Positions 7,799 through 15,233 of a stretch of 64,000 nt of DNA are shown here, piece by piece. Below the pieces are notes generated by a model, which saw only the letters and a list, made by a program, of their open reading frames with translations, was not told the origin of the DNA and did not search any database. Each line of letters opens with the position of its first letter. Position 1 is the first letter of the stretch. Location of the stretch: NCBI GenBank assembly GCA_008363385.1, contig RHKY01000006.1:1-64000 (forward strand), written 5' to 3'. This DNA comes from Acidobacteriota bacterium (GTDB lineage: Bacteria; Acidobacteriota; Thermoanaerobaculia; UBA5066). Position numbers and translations under genes: made by a program.

Positions 7799-9028
7799 TC
7801 AGCGGTCCTCGGGCTCCTCGATGAGGTGGACGGGGACCTCGTCGCCGCTCGCGAGCTCCAGCACGTCCTCGGGGACCAGGGCGAGCGCGTTGGCGCGGAG
7901 CATCGAGGTGAGGACCCCGGAGCCCTGCGGGCCGGATGGGCTCACGACGACGCGCCCCCCCTCGCGCCGGGCGCGGACGCGGACGAGGTGGACCTTCCCG
8001 TCCGGCCCCGACTTGCGGAAGCCGCCCTCGAATACACCCGTCACCTCGGGGCGGTGGAGCCGGGAGCGGCCCATCATCTTCCGGAGGGCGGGCCGGACGT
8101 ACTCCTCCATGCAGACCATGGCGGCGACGGTGTTCCCCGGGATGCCGAAGACGGGCGTCTCTCCCCAGAGCCAGAAGCCGAGCGGCCCGCCGGGCTTCTG
8201 CCTCACCTTCCAGAAGACCTCGCGGGCCCCGAAGGCCGCCAGGACGTCCTTGACGAAGTCGTAGTCGCCGAAGGAGATGCCGCCGTTCGTCACGAGGACG
8301 TCGGCGCACTCGCGGGCGCTCCGGAGGGCGGCCATGACCGCCTCCCGCCTGTCGGGGACGCGCGGGAACGGCACCGGGACCGCGCCGAACGCCGCGGCCT
8401 GCCCGCACATCGTCTGGATGTTCGAGTCCCGGATCTGCCCCGGGCCCGGCTTCTCCGAGGCCGCGACGAGCTCGTCTCCCGTCGTCAGGATCGCCACCCT
8501 CGCGCGCGGGACGACCGCCACCTCGGCGAGGCCGACCGAGGCCAGGACCCCGAGCGCCGCCGGCGTCAGGACCGTCCCCTCCGGCAGGAGGACCTCGCCT
8601 TCCCGCACGTCCTCGCCGGCGAGCCTGACGTGGGCCCCCGGCTTCGGCCGCCGCCCGACGAGGACGCGGTCGCCTTCCCGGGTCGTCTCCTCGACGGGGA
8701 CCACGGTGTCGGCCCCCGGCGGGAGCGGCGCGCCCGTCATGATCCGGATGGCCGTCCCGGGGCGGACCTCCTCCCGGGCGACGCTCCCCGCGGGGAGGTC
8801 GGCGAGGACCGGGAGCGCCACGGGAGTCCCGGGCGAGGCCGCGGCGCAGTCCTCGGCCCTGACCGCGTAGCCGTCCATCGCGGAGTTCGTGAACGGCGGC
8901 ACGGTCTCGGGCGAGACGACGGTCCCGGCGAGGACGAGGCCGAGGGCCTCGGAGAGCGGCGTCCGCCTCGCGGGGAGCGGGGAGACGGAGTCGAGGACGA
9001 GGCCGAGGGCCTCCCTAGCAGTCGTCAT
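7799..9028 (-). CDS. moeA: Molybdopterin molybdotransferase MoeA
   Basis: This 409-residue cytoplasmic enzyme inserts molybdate or tungstate into adenylylated molybdopterin, the last step of cofactor synthesis. Visible motifs are PPFTNSAMDGYAVR (about 44-57), IRIMTGAPLPPGADTVVPVE (about 93-112), ILTTGDELV (about 185), NGGISFGDYDF (about 250) and PGNTVAAMV (about 300); the C-terminal domain IV follows. Length and motif order are those of normal MoeA. The start at 9028 overlaps the end of tupC by 14 bp, so moeA is translationally coupled to a tungstate transporter. Together with the two tungsten-type oxidoreductases nearby, this suggests tungsten as the main metal, although MoeA sequences do not reveal metal choice. 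Confidence 0.95.
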   Translation of the reverse strand: MTTAREALGLVLDSVSPLPARRTPLSEALGLVLAGTVVSPETVPPFTNSAMDGYAVRAEDCAAASPGTPVALPVLADLPAGSVAREEVRPGTAIRIMTGAPLPPGADTVVPVEETTREGDRVLVGRRPKPGAHVRLAGEDVREGEVLLPEGTVLTPAALGVLASVGLAEVAVVPRARVAILTTGDELVAASEKPGPGQIRDSNIQTMCGQAAAFGAVPVPFPRVPDRREAVMAALRSARECADVLVTNGGISFGDYDFVKDVLAAFGAREVFWKVRQKPGGPLGFWLWGETPVFGIPGNTVAAMVCMEEYVRPALRKMMGRSRLHRPEVTGVFEGGFRKSGPDGKVHLVRVRARREGGRVVVSPSGPQGSGVLTSMLRANALALVPEDVLELASGDEVPVHLIEEPEDR

Positions 9029-10127
9029 CGGGCTCGCCTCCTTTTCGGGGGATGAGGTGGACGGAGGCCGCCGAGAACGTCGCGACGACCGCGGCGCCGG
9101 GTCTCGGGGAGAGGTCGTGCGCGACCCGCCGGGTCACGAGGGCCTGGAGCGGGAAGCCCGGGATGCCGGCGTCGATCCGCAGCTGGAGCGTCGAGCCGTG
9201 GTCGACGACGGCCTCGAAGGTCCCGCGGAACCGGTTCAGGCCCGGCGCGGGCGCGGCCTCGCCCGGGGACTCGACGAGGACCTCCTCGCGCCGGACGCAG
9301 GCCCAGACCGGCGTCCCTTCGGGGAAGTCCGCCCGCGAGAAGAGGACCCGCGGGCCGATCGTCACCTCGGCGACGGCCTCCCGCCGCCCCGTCACGACAC
9401 CCGGGAGGATGTTCCCGGTCTGCATGAACCGGGCGACCTCGCGGCTCGCCGGGCGGAAGAGCACCTCTTCCGGCGTCCCCTCCTGCAGGAGCCTCCCTCG
9501 CCTCAGGACGGCGATCCGGTCGGCGACGGAGAAGGCCTCGGCCTGCTCGTGCGTCACGTAGACGCAGGTGATCCCGCGCTCGCGGACGACGCGGACCAGG
9601 TCCTCGAGGAGGTGCCGGCGAATCGGGGCGTCGAGCGCCGCGAACGGCTCGTCGAGGAGGAGGAGCTCGGGCGAGAGGACGACCGCCCGGGCCAGCGCGG
9701 TCCGCTGCGCCTCGCCGCCCGAGAGGGTCCGCGCCTGCTGGCGGGCGACGTGCTCGACGTGGAAGAGCCGGAGCGCCTCCTCCACCCGGTCGCGCCGCTC
9801 GCTCCCGTCGACGCCGCGCAGCGACAGGCCGTAGGCCACGTTGTCCCACGTCGTCCCCGAGAGGAGGAGCGGGTCCTGGAAGGCCATCGAGATCCGGCGC
9901 CTCAGGGCGAGCGGGGCGGGCCAGGAGACGCGCTCGCCCCGCCAGGCGACCGTGCCGGCCGCGGGCTTCTCGAGGAGGTGGAGGAGGCGGAGGAGGGTGC
10001 TCTTCCCGGCCCCCGTCGGGCCGAGGACGGCGAGGAGCTCCCTCTCGTGGACGTCGAGCCGCGGGAGCGAGAGGAGGGTCTTCCCCTCGCGGACGACCTC
10101 GACGCCCTCGACCCCGAGGAGGCTCAC
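9015..10127 (-). CDS. tupC: Tungstate ABC transporter, ATP-binding subunit TupC
   Basis: This 370-residue ATPase powers tungstate import at the inner face of the membrane. Walker A is GPTGAGKS (about 36-43), the Q-loop lies in MAFQDP, the signature is LSGGEAQR (about 135-142), Walker B is LLLLDEP (about 155-161) and the switch is VTHEQAEA (His about 193). The C-terminal 130 residues form a TOBE/regulatory extension of the kind found in oxyanion importers; whether it binds molybdate or tungstate is unknown. The start is the GTG at 10127, whose GTGA overlaps the tupB stop. A much longer open frame extends upstream through tupB but is only an antisense-like artefact of GC content. The neighbours (TupB, a TupA-type binding protein and MoeA) support tungstate over other anions. 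Confidence 0.9.
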   Translation of the reverse strand: MSLLGVEGVEVVREGKTLLSLPRLDVHERELLAVLGPTGAGKSTLLRLLHLLEKPAAGTVAWRGERVSWPAPLALRRRISMAFQDPLLLSGTTWDNVAYGLSLRGVDGSERRDRVEEALRLFHVEHVARQQARTLSGGEAQRTALARAVVLSPELLLLDEPFAALDAPIRRHLLEDLVRVVRERGITCVYVTHEQAEAFSVADRIAVLRRGRLLQEGTPEEVLFRPASREVARFMQTGNILPGVVTGRREAVAEVTIGPRVLFSRADFPEGTPVWACVRREEVLVESPGEAAPAPGLNRFRGTFEAVVDHGSTLQLRIDAGIPGFPLQALVTRRVAHDLSPRPGAAVVATFSAASVHLIPRKGGEPDDDC

Positions 10128-10807
10128 GCCCTCTGCCTCTGCTGGACCCACGTGAAGAGCCAGTTGACGCCGAGCGCCAGTCCCAGGAGGACGAGGCCGA
10201 GGACCACGGCGCTCCCGAACTCCCCCTGGCGCGTCTCGAGGACGATCGCGGTCGTCAGGACGCGCGTCTGTCCCCTGATGTTCCCCCCCACCATCATCAC
10301 CGCGCCGACCTCCGAGATGATCGACCCGAAGCCGGCCGCCAGCGCCGCCACGAGCGAGAGCCGGGCCTCCCTCACGAGCTTGACGTAGAGCTGCGCGCGG
10401 GAGGCGCCGAGCGAGAGGATCTGCAGGTGGAGCCGCGCGTCCAGCCCCTGGACCGCGGCGAGCGTGATCCCGACGACGAGCGGTGTCGCGATGACGACCT
10501 GCGCGAGGACCATCGCCCACGGCGTGTAGAGGAGGTCGAGACCTCCGAGGGGCCCGGAGCGGGCGAGGAAGAGAAAGACGGCGAGCCCGACGACGACCGG
10601 GGGGAGACCCATCCCGGTGTTGACGACCGTGACGAGGAAGCTCCGGCCCGGGAAGCGGTGGAGGCCGAGGAAGATCCCGGCCGGGACGCCCAGGGCCATC
10701 GAGACGACGATCGCGACACCCGAGACGAACAGGGAGAGGACGACGATCCCGGCGAGCTCTCCCCTCAGCGGGAGGAGCGCGGCCAGGGAGTCGAGGAGCC
10801 CTGCCAT
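10124..10807 (-). CDS. tupB: Tungstate ABC transporter permease TupB
   Basis: This 227-residue inner-membrane permease has about five to six transmembrane helices. The permease loop that contacts the ATPase is visible as LGASRAQLYVKLVREARLSLVAALAAGFGSIISEVGA (about 132-170, with the conserved G and E). LHRFPGR and NTGMGLPPVVVGL near residues 48-75 match TupB/WtpB-type permeases. It forms the channel with TupC, delivering substrate from the binding protein. Its stop overlaps the tupC start by 4 bp, and its start is 3 bp from the stop of the binding-protein gene, so all three are one transcription and translation unit. Confidence 0.9.
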   Translation of the reverse strand: MAGLLDSLAALLPLRGELAGIVVLSLFVSGVAIVVSMALGVPAGIFLGLHRFPGRSFLVTVVNTGMGLPPVVVGLAVFLFLARSGPLGGLDLLYTPWAMVLAQVVIATPLVVGITLAAVQGLDARLHLQILSLGASRAQLYVKLVREARLSLVAALAAGFGSIISEVGAVMMVGGNIRGQTRVLTTAIVLETRQGEFGSAVVLGLVLLGLALGVNWLFTWVQQRQRA

Positions 10808-10810
10808 CCC

Positions 10811-12142
10811 CTACTTCGCGTCCGGGACGAAGAGCGGCTGGCCGAAGGCCTTCCGGCCGAACTCCCCGATCGCCTTCTGCACCGCCGGGGAGACGATCCA
10901 CCGGGCGAACCGCCGGGCCTCCTCCTCGTGGACCGCCCGGTCCTTCGCGGGGCTCACGACGATCACCCGGTACGGGTTCCGGAGCTCCCCGCTCCCCTCC
11001 ACGAGGACCACGAGGTCGAGCGTCCTCTTCAGCGCGAGGTACGTCCCCCGGTCGGCGAGGGTGTAGGCCCCCTTCTCGGAGGCGACCCGCGCCGTCTCGC
11101 CCATCCCCTGGCCCGTCGCGACGTACCAGGCCTTCCCCGAGGGGGAGACGCCGGCCTTCTTCCAGAGGTCGAGCTCGCGCGCGTGGGTCCCCGACCGGTC
11201 GTCCCGCGAGGCGAAGAGGGCCCCCCTCTCCGCGATCCTCCGGAGCGCGTCCGGAGCGGGCAGGCCCTTCACACCGGCGGGGTCGGAGGGGGGACCGACG
11301 AGGACGAAGTCGTTGTGCATCACGTCGAGGCGGAGCGCCCCGAAACCCTGGGCCATGAACTCCTCCTCGGCCGCGGGAGAGTGGACGAGGAGGACGTCAG
11401 CGTCGCCCCGCCGGCCCATCGCCAGCGCCTCGCCCGAGCCGACGGCGATCGTCTTGACCCGGATCCCCGTCTCGGCCGTGAAGCGCGGGAGGAGGTCGTC
11501 CAGGAGCCCGCTGTCCTGCGTGCTCGTCGTCGTGGCCAGGACCAGGGCGGGCTGCGCGAGGGCCGGGAGGGCCGGGAGGGCGAGGGCGGCGAAGAGGAGG
11601 ACGAGGGCCTCGGTCGTGCGGCGCACCGGCCGATTCTCCGCCGGCCCGGGGCCCGGCGGAACCTCGTCCCGGAAGAGGACGCGCCGGTGGACGAACGAGT
11701 AGTGGCGCAGGCGGCCGCTCATGTGCGAGCCGACCGACGCGACGACCGTCGCGGCGACGTAGAGCGGGAGCCGCACGGAGGGAACGAGGGCGCCGAGGAG
11801 GACGAGGGCGAGCTTGAGGAGCGTCGCGACCCCCGCCCCCTGGTAGAGGAAGACGCAGCTCCCGGCGAGGTCGACGACGAGGAGGAGGACCCCGCTCGCG
11901 ACGGTCAGGACGACCGGCGCCGCCAGCGCCGGCTCGGGGGCGCCGTAGGCGAGGCCCCCGAGGACGAGGGCCATGGCGACGACGTGGACGGTCCGGAGGA
12001 GGACCTTCGCCGCCCGGCCCCACCGGAGCGTGCGCGGGGGCCACGGGAAGAGGGCCTCGAGCCCGGCGGGAGCGAAGCGCGGAGCGCGGGGCGCGGCGTC
12101 GGCGGGCTCGTCGGGAGGCATGCCCGGCGGGGAGTCTGCCAC
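10811..12142 (-). CDS. tupA: Membrane-domain/TupA fusion, tungstate-binding protein
   Basis: This 443-residue protein has an unusual layout. Residues about 200-443 are a TupA tungstate-binding protein: LATTTSTQDSGLLDDLLPRF, VGSGEALAMGRRGDADVLLVHSP, VMHNDFVLVGP, SRDDRSGTHARELDLW and YTLADRGTYL. Upstream in the same frame are about 170 residues with four predicted membrane helices (about 46-66, 73-97, 106-122, 125-142) ending in GSHMSGRLRHYSFVHRRV. Residues 173-195 look like a signal peptide, and the GTG at 11626 has a GGAG 9 bases before it, so a free TupA could also be made by internal initiation. The fusion start is a GTG at 12142 behind GGGGGG; an ATG at 12121 is the alternative. Known TupA is a separate periplasmic protein or lipoprotein; the membrane half is of unknown function. 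Confidence 0.85.
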   Translation of the reverse strand: MADSPPGMPPDEPADAAPRAPRFAPAGLEALFPWPPRTLRWGRAAKVLLRTVHVVAMALVLGGLAYGAPEPALAAPVVLTVASGVLLLVVDLAGSCVFLYQGAGVATLLKLALVLLGALVPSVRLPLYVAATVVASVGSHMSGRLRHYSFVHRRVLFRDEVPPGPGPAENRPVRRTTEALVLLFAALALPALPALAQPALVLATTTSTQDSGLLDDLLPRFTAETGIRVKTIAVGSGEALAMGRRGDADVLLVHSPAAEEEFMAQGFGALRLDVMHNDFVLVGPPSDPAGVKGLPAPDALRRIAERGALFASRDDRSGTHARELDLWKKAGVSPSGKAWYVATGQGMGETARVASEKGAYTLADRGTYLALKRTLDLVVLVEGSGELRNPYRVIVVSPAKDRAVHEEEARRFARWIVSPAVQKAIGEFGRKAFGQPLFVPDAK

Positions 12143-12170
12143 GGATCCCCCCGCCGCCGTCCCGTGGCAG
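12136..12170 (-). promoter_or_regulatory. Leader hairpin overlapping the start of the tup operon
   Basis: On the transcript, CUGCCACGG (12170-12162) can pair perfectly with CCGUGGCAG (12144-12136). The second arm contains the GTG start codon at 12142, and the G-rich ribosome-binding stretch lies in the loop. This would control access to the start. A molybdate/tungstate or cofactor-responsive switch is a speculation from context; I could not match it to the Moco RNA motif. Confidence 0.35.
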
Positions 12171-12218
12171 CATCCCGCGCCAGGCTCCAGGCGACGCGCC
12201 GGCCCGCGGGACGGGTCG

Positions 12219-12869
12219 TCAGTCGGCGTCGTCCCCCGCGGCGAGACGGGACGAGGCTTCGAGCGCCCGCTCCGCCTCGGCGAGCGTCTGCCCGGCGAGG
12301 AGCCGCCCGAGACGGCTCGCCCAGGGCCGGCCCGCGAGCGCGCGCGTCAGGAGGAGCCCGGCCGAGAGGAACGCGGCGCCGAAGACGAGGTTCGCGGCGA
12401 GCCAGGCCCGCGCGGCGGGGGCGGCCCAGAGGTCGGCGCCGAGGAGGCCCTTCGCGGCGACGACGAGGAGCGGCGCGAAGGCGAGCGGCGCGAGGAGGAG
12501 GAGGAGCCGCGCGGCGCGGACCCGCTCCACGCGGAGCGCGGCGAGGCGCTCCTGGATGGCGGCCACCGGCCCGCTCCAGTCGATCGCCCGGAGGGCGGCC
12601 CCCTGCCTCAGGCCCGAGACGAGGTGGAAGGCGAACCCCGCGAGGAGGAAGAGCGCGGGGAGGAGGAAGCGCGGCTCGCCGAGGTGCGCGGCCGCGAACC
12701 ACGCCGTCGCGCCGAGGGCGACGGCGTCCTGAGCGAGGTCGAACCGGACCAGGAAGCGGAGGCGCCCGACGCGCCGCCTCGAGCGCGAGAGGGCCTCCGC
12801 GTCGATCCGGCGCCCGGCGGGCGTTCCCTCGGTCTCGTCCCAGATCGCCTTCAGCTGCTCGAGCTCCAT
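12219..12869 (-). CDS. Membrane protein paired with ECF sigma factor
   Basis: This 216-residue protein starts at the ATG at 12869 behind GGGAGGAGCC. The N-terminus (MELEQLKAIWDETEG) is an amphipathic helix typical of small acidobacterial proteins that follow ECF sigma genes. Several hydrophobic segments follow (about 45-60, 68-86, 121-140 and 155-180), consistent with four membrane helices. It lies 11 bp downstream of the sigma factor gene, so the two are surely cotranscribed. A role as anti-sigma or sigma-regulated membrane protein is inferred only from this pairing; no zinc-finger (HxxxCxxC) anti-sigma motif is present. Confidence 0.65.
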   Translation of the reverse strand: MELEQLKAIWDETEGTPAGRRIDAEALSRSRRRVGRLRFLVRFDLAQDAVALGATAWFAAAHLGEPRFLLPALFLLAGFAFHLVSGLRQGAALRAIDWSGPVAAIQERLAALRVERVRAARLLLLLAPLAFAPLLVVAAKGLLGADLWAAPAARAWLAANLVFGAAFLSAGLLLTRALAGRPWASRLGRLLAGQTLAEAERALEASSRLAAGDDAD

Positions 12870-12880
12870 GGCTCCTCCCT

Positions 12881-13384
12881 TCAGCGCCCCGGCGCGAGGT
12901 CGCGCCGCAGCTTCTGGCGGACCCGGCCGAGCCGGGTGCCGACGTTCGTCTCGGTGATGCCGAGGACCTCCGCGATCTCCGCGTACGGGCGGCCGTCGAG
13001 GTGGAGGACGAGGAGGGCGCGGTCGAACGGCTCGAGGCGCTCCATCGCCTCCCGGAGGAGCGCCCGGCGCTCCTCCGAGGCATCGGGCGCCGGTGCCGGG
13101 ACCTCGAGATGCTCCTCGTCCGCCGGGACGGTGTGGCGGCGGCGGCGGGCGTCCCCCCTGAGCGAGGAGATCGCGACGTTCAGGGCGACGCGGTACGTCC
13201 AGGTCGAGAACCGGAACCGCTCGTCGTACCGGGGGAACGACCTCCAGAGCTGCGCGACCGTCTCCTGGACCAGCTCCTCGCGGTCGGCGGCGGTGCGGGT
13301 GTACGCCCCCGCCACCTTCCGCAGGATCCCCTCGTTCTCCCCGAGCAGGGAGAGGAACCTCTCCTGCAGCTCGCGCTCCCCCAT
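12881..13384 (-). CDS. ECF-type RNA polymerase sigma factor
   Basis: This 167-residue protein starts at the ATG at 13384 behind GGGAGGTCGG. Region 2 covers about 10-75, with DREELVQETVAQLWRSFPRYD and FSTWTYRVALNVAI. Region 4 covers about 108-160, with LEPFDRALLVLHLDGRPYAEIAEVLGITETNVGTRLGRVRQKL, the helix-turn-helix that reads the -35 box. A short charged linker joins them. It is an ordinary-length ECF factor. It is followed directly by a membrane protein that may regulate it. The pair sits between the tup operon and the ALDH7 gene, but nothing shows that it controls either. Confidence 0.9.
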   Translation of the reverse strand: MGERELQERFLSLLGENEGILRKVAGAYTRTAADREELVQETVAQLWRSFPRYDERFRFSTWTYRVALNVAISSLRGDARRRRHTVPADEEHLEVPAPAPDASEERRALLREAMERLEPFDRALLVLHLDGRPYAEIAEVLGITETNVGTRLGRVRQKLRRDLAPGR

Positions 13385-13569
13385 CGGCCGACCTCCCGCT
13401 CCCGGCGGCGTCCTCGCCGCCGTCACCCTCATGATTCGCCGGCCGGCCAAGGAAATCACGTCCGGCCCCGCGGGCCGCAGCAGGGACTCGCCGAACCCGG
13501 GCGCCGGGGCCCGCCCCGGACACGATCCGAGCCGGCCGGGGGGAGGGGCCAGGGGAGGGCCGGCTTCCG

Positions 13570-13589
13570 GGCGCGCCCGCGGGCGCGCC
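13570..13589 (-). terminator. Palindromic hairpin after the ALDH7 gene
   Basis: A perfect 20-bp GC palindrome begins 20 bases past the stop of the aldehyde dehydrogenase gene, in the direction of its transcription. No T-run follows, so it is either a Rho-assisted or an atypical terminator. No other feature explains the 224-bp gap it lies in. Confidence 0.45.
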
Positions 13590-13608
13590 GGGGCCCTCCC
13601 CGGACGTG

Positions 13609-15144
13609 TCAGATCTCCAGCGTGATCCCCTGGGCCAGCTCCAGCCGGCCGCTGAAGTTCAGGGCGTTCGTCTGGCGGCGCATGTAGGCCTTCCAGGCGT
13701 CCGAGCCGCTCTCGCGCCCGCCGCCCGTCTCCTTCTCGCCGCCGAACGCCCCTCCGATCTCGGCGCCGCTCGTCCCCGTGTTGACGTTGGCGATGCCGCA
13801 GTCGCTCCCCTCGGCCGAGAGGAAGAGCTCCGTCTCGCGGAAGTCGTTCGTGATGATCGCGCTGGAGAGCCCCTGCGGGACCCCGTTCTGCGTCGCGATC
13901 GCCTCCTCGATCGTCCGGTACCTCATCAGGTAGAGGATCGGCGCGAACGTCTCCTCCTTGACGATCGGGAGGTCGGGCGTCACGGCGACGAGGCACGGGG
14001 TGACGTAGCAGCCGCCCGGACGGTCGAGGGCCTCGCCGCCCCAGAGGACCGTCGCGCCCTGCACCTGCGCCGTCTCGATCGCCTTCAGCATCGTGGCGAC
14101 CGCGTCGCGGTCGACGAGGGGGCCCATCAGCGTGTCGTAGGCGAGCGGGTCGCCGATCGTCGTCTCGGCGTAGAGCCCCTTCAGGCGCTCGACGAAGGCG
14201 TCGTACACCGACTCGTGCAGGATGACCCGGCGGGTCGAGGTGCACCGCTGGCCGGCGGTGCCGATGGCGCCGAAGTAGACCGCGCGGATGGCGATGTCGA
14301 GGTCGGCCTTGTCGCTGACGATGACGGCGTTGTTGCCCCCCAGCTCCAGGATGAGCCGCCCGAAGCGCTCCTGGACCAGCCTGCCGACGTGCCGGCCGCC
14401 GGGGACCGAGCCGGTGTACGAGACGAGGGCCACGCGCGGGTCGGTGTTGACCAGGTCCCCGATGTCGCTCCCCCGCCCGATCGTCAGGCTGCAGATCGCC
14501 GGGTCGTACCCGAACCGCTCCAGGACCCGCTGCGCGATCTTCGTCACGGCGATCGCCGTCAGCGGCGTCTTGCTCGACGGCTTCCAGAGGACCGTGTCGC
14601 CGCAGACGAGGGCGAGCGCGGTGTTCCAGCTCCAGACGGCCACCGGGAAGTTGAAGGCGGTGATGACGCCCACGACGCCGAGCGGGTGCCACTGCTCCTG
14701 CAGGCGGTGCTGGCGCCGCTCGCTCGGCATCGTCAGGCCGTAGAGCTGGCGCGAGAGGCCGACGGCGAAGTCGCAGATGTCGATCATCTCCTGGACCTCG
14801 CCGAGCGACTCGCGGAGGGTCTTCCCCATCTCGAGCGAGACGAGGCGCGCCAGCGGCTCCTTCTTCTCGCGGAGCTCCTCGCCGATCGCCTTGACGACCT
14901 CGCCGCGCTTCGGCGCCGGGACGGTCCGCCACGGCCCGAATGCCGCGTGAGCCCGGGCGAGGACCCCGTCGAACTCCTCCCTCGTCACGTTGACGACCGA
15001 GGCGAGGACCGAGCCGTCCACCGGGGAGACGACCGCCTGCACCTTCCCGCTCCCGACCCACGCGCCCGCGAACCCGCCGGGGTTCCTCTCCGCGATCCCG
15101 AGCGCGCGCAGGATCTCCGCTTCCGTCTCGGCCTTCATCGACAT
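13609..15144 (-). CDS. amaB: ALDH7-family aldehyde dehydrogenase (aminoadipate-semialdehyde type)
   Basis: This 511-residue NAD(P)-dependent aldehyde dehydrogenase is of the antiquitin class. Conserved sites are FNFPVAVWSWN (about 165-175), WKPSSKTPL, SYTGSVPGG, the general base in LELGGNNAVIV (Glu about 267), the nucleophile in TAGQRCTSTRR (Cys about 301) and EETFAPILY (about 400). The ALDH7 signature GGEKETGGGRESGSDAWKAYMRRQTN lies near the C-terminus. ALDH7 enzymes oxidise L-2-aminoadipate semialdehyde in lysine breakdown and other aldehydes. The start at 15144 follows GGAGGT; the ATG at 15138 is also possible. No other lysine-degradation gene is present, so a broader aldehyde role next to two tungsten aldehyde oxidoreductases is plausible. 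The divergent LysR gene probably controls it. Confidence 0.9.
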   Translation of the reverse strand: MSMKAETEAEILRALGIAERNPGGFAGAWVGSGKVQAVVSPVDGSVLASVVNVTREEFDGVLARAHAAFGPWRTVPAPKRGEVVKAIGEELREKKEPLARLVSLEMGKTLRESLGEVQEMIDICDFAVGLSRQLYGLTMPSERRQHRLQEQWHPLGVVGVITAFNFPVAVWSWNTALALVCGDTVLWKPSSKTPLTAIAVTKIAQRVLERFGYDPAICSLTIGRGSDIGDLVNTDPRVALVSYTGSVPGGRHVGRLVQERFGRLILELGGNNAVIVSDKADLDIAIRAVYFGAIGTAGQRCTSTRRVILHESVYDAFVERLKGLYAETTIGDPLAYDTLMGPLVDRDAVATMLKAIETAQVQGATVLWGGEALDRPGGCYVTPCLVAVTPDLPIVKEETFAPILYLMRYRTIEEAIATQNGVPQGLSSAIITNDFRETELFLSAEGSDCGIANVNTGTSGAEIGGAFGGEKETGGGRESGSDAWKAYMRRQTNALNFSGRLELAQGITLEI

Positions 15145-15165
15145 GGTCCGTACCTCCGGACGCGC

Positions 15166-15194
15166 TTTATGCGACAGGATCTCCCATTAATCAA
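15166..15194 (-). promoter_or_regulatory. Promoter candidate for the ALDH7 gene
   Basis: On the minus strand TTGATT (15194-15189) and CATAAA (15171-15166) are separated by 17 bp and lie 22 bp before the ATG at 15144. The intergenic stretch is far more AT-rich than its surroundings and also serves the divergent LysR gene at 15234, so a LysR operator is expected between about 15185 and 15230. Confidence 0.45.
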
Positions 15195-15233
15195 GCTCAT
15201 TGTTTTCATAGGAAGCATCGATATCATTCATGC

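Noticed and set aside
9015-10901. 628-residue open frame covering tupC and the antiparallel of tupB
   Set aside because: Only the last 370 residues are conserved; the rest is the tupB region read in another frame, open because of high GC.
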